Source: an uncultured Methanomassiliicoccales archaeon
GTDB taxonomy: Archaea; Thermoplasmatota; Thermoplasmata; Methanomassiliicoccales; Methanomethylophilaceae
Assembly (NCBI GenBank): GCA_959597175.1
Contig: CAUFXM010000011.1
Span: 1 to 64,000, forward strand
DNA: 64,000 bases
Reading direction: 5' to 3'
A program made the translations under genes and the position numbers. Below, piece by piece: positions 51,806 through 58,826 of this stretch (the first letter of the stretch is position 1; every line of letters starts with the position of its first letter). Under the pieces are notes generated by a model. It had not been told where the DNA came from. It worked only from the letters and a program-made list of their open reading frames with translations, and made no database searches.

Positions 51806-52808
51806 ACAGTATGTTGCCGGGCTCCAGGAGGACGCCCTCGCCCTTCTCCACCCTGCCGACCACATCGGCGTTGGGGTACTTCGAGGCGATCTCCTCCGCG
51901 TCCTCGGCAGGCGCTATGATCGTGAATCCCATGCTCATGTTCAGGGTCTGGTAGATCTCCCTGTCCTCAATCTCCCCGAGCTCCTGGAGTACGCGGAAGA
52001 CCGGGGCGGGCTCCACGGGGTCGCTGATGACGTATCTCAGCCCCTTGCGCATCCTGAGGATGTTCCTCAGGCCGCCCCCTGTGATGTCCACGAGGCCGTG
52101 GACGGTGTGCTCGGAGGTGATTTCCAGCACCTGCCTGACATAGATCTCGGTGGGCGTCAGGAGCTCCTCCCCGATCGTCTTGCTCAGGCCGGGGACGCTG
52201 TCCGTCATCGAGATGTTGTTGGCCTCCACGACCTTCCTGGCAAGGGTCAGGCCGTTGGAGTGGATGCCCGAAGACCTGAGGGAGACTATCAGGTCGCCCT
52301 CCTGGCACTTGTCACCCGTTATGATGCGGTCCTTCTCAACGTATCCGAGGCAGGTTCCGGACAGGTCGACGCCGTTGACGATCTCCGGGAGCACGGCTAT
52401 CTCTCCTCCGACTATCTCCATGTTCGACAGCTCCGCGCCCTTCTGGAGCCCCTTGCCGATCTCCTCGGTGATACGCGGGTTAGGCTTGTCTATGGCGATG
52501 TAGTCCACGAAAGACGTGGGTTCCGCGTTGACGCAGATGGTGTCGTTGACGTTCATGGCGATGCAGTCGATGCCGACGGTGTCCCATTTGTCGAGGGCTT
52601 CTGCGATGAGAAGTTTGGATCCGACCCCGTCCGTCGCCATGGTGATGTACCTGTCGCCGAAGTCGATGAGGCTGGCGAAGAGCCCGGATATGCGGACAGC
52701 CTGTCCGATCCCATCCCTTCTGTAGCTGACCTCACCCACGAGCGCCTCAATGGCCTCCGATTTCTGGTCGATGTTCACTCCGGATTTGGCGTAGGTCCAT
52801 CCGCTCAT
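51792..52808 (-). CDS. purM: Phosphoribosylformylglycinamidine cyclo-ligase PurM
   Basis: Makes AIR, the precursor of both purines and the thiamine pyrimidine. 338 residues. MATDGVGSKLLIAEAL and MNVNDTICVNAEPTSFVDY are the ATP and substrate-binding motifs of the AIRS family; GLVDITGGGLRNILRM is the conserved C-terminal motif. Normal length. An ACTAATATC-like box at 52837-52846 (minus) could be the promoter. The HipA-associated ORF starts 14 nt before its end. Confidence 0.93.
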   Translation of the reverse strand: MSGWTYAKSGVNIDQKSEAIEALVGEVSYRRDGIGQAVRISGLFASLIDFGDRYITMATDGVGSKLLIAEALDKWDTVGIDCIAMNVNDTICVNAEPTSFVDYIAIDKPNPRITEEIGKGLQKGAELSNMEIVGGEIAVLPEIVNGVDLSGTCLGYVEKDRIITGDKCQEGDLIVSLRSSGIHSNGLTLARKVVEANNISMTDSVPGLSKTIGEELLTPTEIYVRQVLEITSEHTVHGLVDITGGGLRNILRMRKGLRYVISDPVEPAPVFRVLQELGEIEDREIYQTLNMSMGFTIIAPAEDAEEIASKYPNADVVGRVEKGEGVLLEPGNILYDHY

Positions 52809-52860
52809 CTGTATCCTCGGGGGGAGCCATCGTGTTTCATGATATTAGTTTGTTCCAGCA

Positions 52861-54195
52861 TCAGCAGGACGGGTCCCGGTACTTCCCGATCCTCTTCAGC
52901 CAGGCCTTCATGCCCTTCTCGTAGCCGTTGTCGGACATATCATAGAATCTCCTGCCGACCAGTTCGTCGGGGAGGTACTGCTGATCCACGTAGTGGTTCT
53001 CGTAGTTGTGGGGGTACTTGTACGTAAGGCCGCGGCCAAGCTCCTTCGCCCCGCTGTAGTGGGCGTCCCTCAGGTAGGGCGGGATGCCGCCGGTCGGTTC
53101 CTCCTTGACGCACTTCAGAGCCGAGAATATGGCGTTGCAGGCCGAGTTGCTCTTCGGGGCGCATGCGATGTACGCCGCGGCCTGCGACAGGATGATCTGG
53201 GACTCCGGCATGCCTATCCTCTCCACCGCCTGGGCGGCAGCCACGGCGACCTGAAGCGCCTGGGGATCCGCGTTCCCCACGTCCTCAGATGCGCAGATCA
53301 TTATCCTACGGGCTATGAACTTCACATCCTCCCCGGCGTAGATCATCCTCGCCAGGTAGTAAACGGCGGCGTCGGGGTCGGACCCGCGCATGCTCTTGAT
53401 GAAGGCCGAGATGGTGTCGTAGTGGTTATCCCCTTCCCGGTCGTAGTTCAGCACCCTGCGCTGGATGCACTCCGAGGCCACGTCCAGGGTGATCCTTATC
53501 CTGCCGTCCTCCCCGGGCATGGTGGTGAGCGCGCCGATCTCCAGCGCGTTGAGCGCCGCGCGGGCGTCCCCGTTGGCCATGTCGGCCAGGAAGTCCGCAG
53601 CGTCGTCATCCAGGTCGACATCCATCGTACCCAGGCCCCTCTCGCGGTCACACACGGCCCTCTCTAGGATCATCCTGACATCCTCCTTGGACAGCGGCCT
53701 GAGCTCGAAAACCCTGGAGCGGGAGACCAGCGCCCTGTTCACCTCGAAGTAGGGGTTCTCGGTGGTGGCGCCGATGAGGATCAGGGTGCCATCCTCGACG
53801 AAAGGGAGCAGATAGTCCTGCTGGGCCTTGTTGAACCGGTGGATCTCGTCCACGAAGAGTATGGTCCGGCGCTCCTCCATGCCCAAGGCGTCCTTCGCCT
53901 TCTGAACCGCCTCCTCCATGTCCTTCTTGCCGGCGGTGGTGGCGTTGATCTGCACGAACCTGGCGTGGGTGGTGTTCGCGATCACCTGCGCAAGGGTGGT
54001 CTTGCCGGTGCCAGGGGGACCGTAGAATATCAGCGAGCCGATCCGGTCCGCACGGATGGCCCTGGACAGGAGCTTGTCCTCGCCTAATATGTGTTCCTGG
54101 CCCACGACCTCGTCGAGGCTGCGGGGGCGCATGCGGCTGGCAAGTGGCGCGTCCTTCTCGAGGATGCCCTTCCGCGTGAACTCGAACAGGTCCAT
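52861..54195 (-). CDS. rarA: RarA/MgsA replication-associated recombination ATPase
   Basis: AAA+ clamp-loader-like ATPase that acts at stalled forks. 444 residues from ATG 54195. Walker A is YGPPGTGKTTLA, Walker B ILFVDEIHRFNK, followed by LIGATTENPYFEVN (sensor 1) and LVSRSRVFEL (Arg finger). The C-terminal tetramerisation domain (SDPDAAVYYLARMI, YKYPHNYENHYVDQQYLP) is complete. Mostly bacterial and eukaryotic in distribution, so likely acquired in this lineage. Confidence 0.94.
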   Translation of the reverse strand: MDLFEFTRKGILEKDAPLASRMRPRSLDEVVGQEHILGEDKLLSRAIRADRIGSLIFYGPPGTGKTTLAQVIANTTHARFVQINATTAGKKDMEEAVQKAKDALGMEERRTILFVDEIHRFNKAQQDYLLPFVEDGTLILIGATTENPYFEVNRALVSRSRVFELRPLSKEDVRMILERAVCDRERGLGTMDVDLDDDAADFLADMANGDARAALNALEIGALTTMPGEDGRIRITLDVASECIQRRVLNYDREGDNHYDTISAFIKSMRGSDPDAAVYYLARMIYAGEDVKFIARRIMICASEDVGNADPQALQVAVAAAQAVERIGMPESQIILSQAAAYIACAPKSNSACNAIFSALKCVKEEPTGGIPPYLRDAHYSGAKELGRGLTYKYPHNYENHYVDQQYLPDELVGRRFYDMSDNGYEKGMKAWLKRIGKYRDPSC

Positions 54196-54303
54196 GGCAC
54201 GGAATCGTTGCAACGGTTATGAGACTTGTGCGGTCGGGGAATCAGGGTCATGGGGCGAACCTTCCAGGCGGTCGATGTGAGATGCAATCCACCGTGCGAC
54301 ATA

Positions 54304-54313
54304 GCTTTATAAG
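54304..54313 (+). promoter_or_regulatory. TATA box of rlmE
   Basis: GCTTTATAAG centred 25 bp before ATG 54334. It predicts a leaderless transcript. Confidence 0.55.
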
Positions 54314-54333
54314 CGAGACCGATAGCAAGCATC

Positions 54334-55020
54334 ATGGCAGACCTGCACGACCGCTGGGTCGCGGAGAGGAGGAACGAGCACTACTACAAGCTCGCCAAGA
54401 AGCTGAACTACCGCTCCAGGGCGTCCTTCAAGCTGATCCAGATCGACAACCGCTTCGGCATCTTCAAGCCCGGGGACGCCGTGGTCGACCTCGGTGCATG
54501 TCCGGGGGGATGGTGTCAGGTCGCGCAGGAACGCACCTGGCCCAACGGCAGGGTCATCGGCGTGGACCTGCGCTACATCAAACCCATCGAGGGTGTCGAG
54601 ACCTTCGTCGGCGACATCACCGAGGATTCCACCATGATCGAGCTGATGGACAGGTTCGGTGGGAAGGCCGACGTGGTACTCTCTGACATGGCCCCGAACA
54701 TCGCCGGCCACTACTCGATGGACCACGCCAGGTCTATCAACCTCTGCATGTACGCCGTGGACGTCTGCGACCGCATCCTGAAGAAGGAGGGCAAGCTGGT
54801 GATGAAGGTGTTCATGGGCGACATGTTCGACTCCCTAATGCAGGAGCTCAGGAAGAGGTTCCAGTCGGTGAAGGTGCACTCCCCTGACGCATCCAGGGAC
54901 ACATCGTCCGAGGTGTACGTGATCTGCCAGGGCTACTACGGGAAGTCCGGGATCACGCTGAAGAAGCCCGAGGTGGAGGAGAAGAAGCCCCAGTTCACCG
55001 CCAAAGGCGGGTTCATCTGA
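54334..55020 (+). CDS. rlmE: 23S rRNA 2'-O-ribose methyltransferase RlmE/FtsJ
   Basis: 228 residues. SAM site VVDLGACPGGWCQVA. The K-D-K-E catalytic tetrad is visible: YRSRASFKL (Lys), VLSDMAPN (Asp), LVMKVF (Lys) and SSEVYVI (Glu). It methylates the ribose of the A-loop uridine in large-subunit rRNA. A ~25-residue Lys/Glu-rich tail extends beyond the domain. Its own promoter; the next gene follows by 12 nt. Confidence 0.93.
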   Translation: MADLHDRWVAERRNEHYYKLAKKLNYRSRASFKLIQIDNRFGIFKPGDAVVDLGACPGGWCQVAQERTWPNGRVIGVDLRYIKPIEGVETFVGDITEDSTMIELMDRFGGKADVVLSDMAPNIAGHYSMDHARSINLCMYAVDVCDRILKKEGKLVMKVFMGDMFDSLMQELRKRFQSVKVHSPDASRDTSSEVYVICQGYYGKSGITLKKPEVEEKKPQFTAKGGFI

Positions 55021-55032
55021 CGTGATACTGGT

Positions 55033-55824
55033 ATGGCCAGGCAGTATTCGCTGGAGCCGGTCGATATCGACGTTACTTTTGATTTCACAACCGGCACCCG
55101 GGGCTACTGGGACGGTTTCTGGGATGGGGGACCATACGGAAGGGGTGGTTCGGACCCTGATCGGCACAGCGAGACCATGAGGCGCTACAACAGGGAGATC
55201 TGGAGCAGGACGCTCCCCTGCGGGAAGCGGATGGACCTCTCGATAAACGGACACGTATACATCTGGGAGGGACACAGGCTCTCCAACGACTCCATAACGA
55301 CCTGTTTCCGTCATCCCCTCGGCAGGCCGGTCATCGATGTCGTCGTCAAGGAGCTCGGAGACGGATACAAGTCGTTCATGGAGGACTATGTTCGCCGTAC
55401 ATACACCGCAGGGGGCTCGATCGTGCTGCCGATTCCCGACAGGATCCCCGGTGAACCGAGAGTCCAGAGCATTAACCAGGCCCGGGGCATCTCCCACATG
55501 ATAAGGGACCGCTGGGACCTGACCCTCGAGTGCATCAGGTTGTATTACGATGGCGAGGTGTCCCCGTTGTACGGGAGCATCAACGCCTGTTCCTGGTTCT
55601 TCGATCCGTTCGTCGATTTCAGGGGATACGTCGACTACTTCCTGCTGCAGGATCTGGTGGATCCGGATTACGGAGCGGTCAGGACGTGGAGGGACGATTC
55701 TCTCGGTAGCGATCCGTTGCCGGCGGATTTCGACGAGTACATGGATTGGATCGGCAGGCAGATCGGCTTCGCAGAGAGCAGGGGCAGGCGCATAGCGGAT
55801 ATGCTGTCCCGGAGAACGGATTGA
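55033..55824 (+). CDS. DUF6994-like protein
   Basis: 263 residues. VTFDFTTGTRGYWDGFWDGG, RYNREIWSRTLPCG, DLTLECIRLYYDGEVSPLYG, DFRGYVDYFLLQDLVD and FAESRGRRIADM resemble the family I know as DUF6994, found mainly in bacteria from hosts and soil. No catalytic motif is evident. Function unknown. It follows rlmE by 12 nt without a visible promoter of its own. Bacterial origin is likely. Confidence 0.65.
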   Translation: MARQYSLEPVDIDVTFDFTTGTRGYWDGFWDGGPYGRGGSDPDRHSETMRRYNREIWSRTLPCGKRMDLSINGHVYIWEGHRLSNDSITTCFRHPLGRPVIDVVVKELGDGYKSFMEDYVRRTYTAGGSIVLPIPDRIPGEPRVQSINQARGISHMIRDRWDLTLECIRLYYDGEVSPLYGSINACSWFFDPFVDFRGYVDYFLLQDLVDPDYGAVRTWRDDSLGSDPLPADFDEYMDWIGRQIGFAESRGRRIADMLSRRTD

Positions 55825-56020
55825 CTGTCAGCTCATGCTGCCTCATCCCGTTCATTTCAGTTCGGGGAATTGTCGTAGTCTTTACGCCATTCCGCATCGG
55901 TCGTGGGTCCTGACACATGATGCTGTTCGCACGCTTTGCGGTGCGTACCAGGGAATCCGGGTATGCCGTGGGGTTCCAGTGCGGGCGCCAGCATTCTCCT
56001 TTAACGTCCGGTGCAGATAC
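55825..56020. other. Intergenic region before the FAH-family gene
   Basis: About 195 bp. The only clear element is CTTTAAC at 55999-56005, a TATA-like box 25 bp before ATG 56027. I see no RNA gene or supported ORF. Confidence 0.4.
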
Positions 56021-56830
56021 ATGGTCATGCGCCCTTCGAAGATAGTCTGCATCGGCTGGAACTACCGCCCCCACGTGAGGGAGCTGGAGTCGGAGCTCCC
56101 TAAGGAGCCCACCGTGTTCCTGAAACCGCCCAGCTGCCTCATCGGTGACGGTGAGGACATCGTGATCCCTGAAGGAGTGACCAACGTGCAGCACGAGGTG
56201 GAGCTCGCAGTAGTCTTCGGAAGGAGGTGCCGGAGCGTCCCCGAGGAGGACGCCCTGTCCTGCATCTCGCATCTGGCGGTCTTCAACGACGTGTCGGCCA
56301 GGGACATGCAGTCGGCGGCCAGGAAGGCCGGGAACACCTGGGACCTGAGCAAGGGGATGGACACCTTCGGCCCCATGTCGGAGCCCGTCCCGGCGGGGGA
56401 CATAGACGTGCAGGCACTGAATCTGGAGCTCAGGGTCAACGGGGGCCTCCGCCAGAGCGGGAGCACCCGCGACATGATCTTCACCGTGCCTAAGCTGATA
56501 GCCTACGTCACCCGCTTCATGACGATGGAGGAGGGGGACGTCCTCATCACGGGGACCCCGGAGGGTGTGTCCGAGATAAGGCCCGGGGACGTGGTCGTCG
56601 CATCGATCCCGGGGGTCGGCTCGGTCACGAACCGCGTGGTTCGCGGTCGATTTCGACCGAGCGTGTCCCCGGTTCACGGGCGTCTCATGATGACCAGCTC
56701 CGAGCCGCTGTCCAAGTTCACCCTGTTCACCGTTTCCATGCCCATCTCGGTCATGGAGGTCATGTACTCGTCAGAGGTGGGCATCCACGACCCGTGGAAG
56801 CGCTTCTCCCCCTTGGGTGCGTCATCGTAG
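56021..56830 (+). CDS. Fumarylacetoacetate hydrolase-family protein with antisense 3' extension
   Basis: The FAH core spans residues 1 to about 210: KIVCIGWNYRPHVRELESE, PTVFLKPPSCLIGDG, VQHEVELAVVFGRR (metal Glu ligands), FNDVSARDMQ, WDLSKGMDTFGPMS and VLITGTPEGVSEIRPGD. Such enzymes hydrolyse or decarboxylate acylpyruvates. Homologues end near NRVV, at about 56643. Here the frame continues ~60 residues through antisense of the methyltransferase remnant to 56830. ATG 56027 fits the promoter slightly better than 56021. Confidence 0.8.
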   Translation: MVMRPSKIVCIGWNYRPHVRELESELPKEPTVFLKPPSCLIGDGEDIVIPEGVTNVQHEVELAVVFGRRCRSVPEEDALSCISHLAVFNDVSARDMQSAARKAGNTWDLSKGMDTFGPMSEPVPAGDIDVQALNLELRVNGGLRQSGSTRDMIFTVPKLIAYVTRFMTMEEGDVLITGTPEGVSEIRPGDVVVASIPGVGSVTNRVVRGRFRPSVSPVHGRLMMTSSEPLSKFTLFTVSMPISVMEVMYSSEVGIHDPWKRFSPLGASS

Positions 56831-57204
56831 GTTATGAGGTTCCACTCCAGGATGCTCAGGGGGCTCGCCTGTCCTGGATCCAGGTGGCGTCTCATGATCA
56901 GCAACCCACCAGGGGCGACGGATTCGAAGACCTTCCGGCACATCCGGATGTCGGAGTTGGACCTGTTGAAGGACGAGAACACGATGTCGTACGGTCCGCC
57001 CAGGTCGTCGGTGTAGAAGTCTCCGGTCAGGATCTCCGCCTCGCATCCGTACGCGTCGAAGAACTCCCTGGCGATGGGCCTGGTTGCCAGGGGGAAGTAC
57101 TCTATCGAATAGTCCCTGAGCATGTAGATGAAGTCTATCTCCTTGGCCTCCCTGGAGTAGACGTTCTCGAGGTACGGCTGCTCCCGGTAGATCTGTCGCG
57201 CCAC
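56674..57204 (-). pseudogene. C-terminal remnant of a SAM-dependent O-methyltransferase
   Basis: 176-residue frame from GTG 57204. EILTGDFYTDDLGGPYDIVF, then SSFNRSNSDIRMC and GGLLIMRRHLDP match the C-terminal half of methyltransferases of the acetylserotonin/dimerisation-domain type. SAM-binding motif I (GxGxG) and the whole N-terminal dimerisation domain are absent; the first ~45 residues do not fit the family. The 105 bp upstream has no matching sequence. It is most likely a decayed fragment, though a ribosome-binding-like AGAGGAG precedes the GTG. Confidence 0.6.
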
Positions 57205-57306
57205 CTCCTCTGATTCTCGTCGGGCACCCTCTCCGCCCTGCTGTCCTCTGCCAGTTGGCGGGCGGAGGGCTTCCCGCGAGACGGGGCGCGCGGCCGTGAC
57301 CGGCGC

Positions 57307-57810
57307 TCACTGCCTGGCGGGAGCGAGGGTCGAGAACCCGTCCCAGGCAACAAGGGACTCCACGGAGGCGTCCCCGTACGCGGAGTCTACGAAGCATGTG
57401 TAGAGGTAGTGGTCCCCCACCTCGACGACCTTGTCGAGGGTGACGCACATGGCGAGCTTCACGTCCTCGGGGACCCTGATGTCGCAGTCGGGGAGGTCCG
57501 TCAGCCTCATGCCCTCGGACTTGTCGGTGTCTCTGCCGGTGCTGGTGCCGCATCTGATGATGTCGGGGACCATGCCGCTGCCGGGGATCGCGATCACGGC
57601 CTTTCCGGTGTCGCGGACGACCTCTCCGGTGTAGGCGTCCCTACCCATGGCGAACCCCACCATGACCGGATCGAACGAAAGGTGGCAGAAGAAGCACACC
57701 GGGGCGTAGTTCAGCTTCCCGGAGGCGTCCCTGGTGCAAACGACGGTCAGGGGGTTGGGCGATGTGTACTCGGTGATCTTCGGGGTGTCGATCTTCTGGA
57801 TCATGGTCAT
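57307..57810 (-). CDS. Flavin reductase-like FMN-binding split-barrel protein
   Basis: 167 residues from ATG 57810 (alternatives TTG 57822, ATG 57804). SPNPLTVVCTRDASGKLNYA, VCFFCHLSFDPVMVGFAMGR and KAVIAIPGSGM fit the flavin reductase / FMN-binding split-barrel fold. It probably binds FMN and reduces an unknown substrate. It is divergent from an HxlR-type regulator across a 75-85 bp region with a palindromic operator, so the regulator very likely controls it. Confidence 0.8.
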   Translation of the reverse strand: MTMIQKIDTPKITEYTSPNPLTVVCTRDASGKLNYAPVCFFCHLSFDPVMVGFAMGRDAYTGEVVRDTGKAVIAIPGSGMVPDIIRCGTSTGRDTDKSEGMRLTDLPDCDIRVPEDVKLAMCVTLDKVVEVGDHYLYTCFVDSAYGDASVESLVAWDGFSTLAPARQ

Positions 57811-57840
57811 CGGCACATGCAAGGCGGATGGGGGATATCA

Positions 57841-57890
57841 ACTTGGTACGAATAACATACTTACTTGGTATGGTGTACCGTACCAGGGGC
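57841..57890. promoter_or_regulatory. Likely HxlR operator region
   Basis: Two dyads lie between the divergent flavin reductase and HxlR genes. TGGTATGGTGTACCGTACCA (57866-57885) is a 20-bp imperfect palindrome. GTACGAATAACATAC (57846-57860) is a second dyad with GTA/TAC arms. HxlR-family sites are built from GTAC-like half-sites, so both genes are probably controlled here. The overlap with the flavin reductase promoter suggests repression. Confidence 0.62.
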
Positions 57891-57896
57891 GATACC

Positions 57897-58265
57897 ATGA
57901 TGGGGAACGACATGACGTACGACGAGTTCACCGGCAGGGTCCACGACGTGATTCTGACCGAGCAGGGCAACTGTCCGGTCTCGTCGCTGCTGGGGATGGT
58001 GCAGGGGAAGTGGAAGTTCCAGATACTCTACGAGATTTGTATCAAGGACCCGATCCGCTACGGGGAGCTGAAGAGGGTTATCCCGGGGATAACGAGCACG
58101 ATGCTGTCCGCGTCCCTCAAGGAGCTGGAGCACGACGGGCTGATCACACGGACGCAGTACGAGGAGGTGCCCCTGAGGGTCGAGTACTCCCTCACCGAGA
58201 GGGGCAACGACCTCATGCCGGTGTTCTACGAGATGGCCCGCTGGGGTCTGAAGCACATCCCCTGA
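57897..58265 (+). CDS. HxlR family transcriptional regulator
   Basis: 122 residues from ATG 57897. The winged helix (about residues 25-105) has CPVSSLLGMVQGKWKFQILY, IRYGELKRVIPGITSTML, LKELEHDGLITR and VEYSLTERG, the HxlR signature with the family's conserved N-terminal Cys and KW motif. The Cys could sense electrophiles or oxidants, as in relatives. It is flanked by a flavin reductase (divergent) and DoxX (convergent), a common stress-response grouping. Confidence 0.88.
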   Translation: MMGNDMTYDEFTGRVHDVILTEQGNCPVSSLLGMVQGKWKFQILYEICIKDPIRYGELKRVIPGITSTMLSASLKELEHDGLITRTQYEEVPLRVEYSLTERGNDLMPVFYEMARWGLKHIP

Positions 58266-58276
58266 CGGGATCCCGC

Positions 58277-58796
58277 TCAGCCCAGTATCCAGAGCCTCCG
58301 GACGATGCCGACCGTCTTCCATCTCCCGTTGAGGCTGATGTAGTCGAACCCGCCCAGATAGTATATGGCGAGCATGGCCAGGATGTACACGATGTGGTAG
58401 TCCACCAAGGGATTGTCCGACGGGGGGGGGGACGCTCAGCATGTACATCAGGACCATCATCACGCACATCCCTATGGTGGAGAGTCTGGACGCGATGCCG
58501 AGCAGCAGCCCGATGCCGACAAGGAACATTCCTGCCATGAGGAGGAAGTCCACCACGGCGTTGCCGGCCAGGGAGTGGAACATGTCCGCGAAGACGCCGG
58601 AGACCAGCTCCGACAGGTAGTATTCGGTGGGAGACCCGCCGTTTATGACTGCAGCCTCTGGAGTCGTGAGCATGCCGAGCCCCAGGAGCTTGTCGAAGAA
58701 AGCCCAGAGCATCATGAACGCGAGGACGAGGCGGAGAGCCGCCAGGCAGCACCTGCCCCTTTCGGCCTGATCGAGGGATGAGAACCTGTCGAACAC
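58277..58796 (-). pseudogene. DoxX-like membrane protein, frameshifted at a 10-base homopolymer
   Basis: Four-helix DoxX-type membrane protein starting at GTG 58796 (MFDRFSSLDQAERG). The first ~125 residues (LRLVLAFMMLWAFFDKLLGL, FLLMAGMFLVGIGLLLGI) are in one frame. At a run of ten G (58422-58431 on plus; C on the coding strand) the frame breaks. Removing one C restores SVPPPSDNPLVDYHIVYILA through a normal end, VGIVRRLWILG and TGA at 58277, giving 172 residues. Either a sequencing or assembly slip or a phase-variable gene. Related DoxX proteins pair with redox enzymes. Confidence 0.78.
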
Positions 58797-58826
58797 AGCA
58801 TATGTATGGTTTCTATACCTATAACT

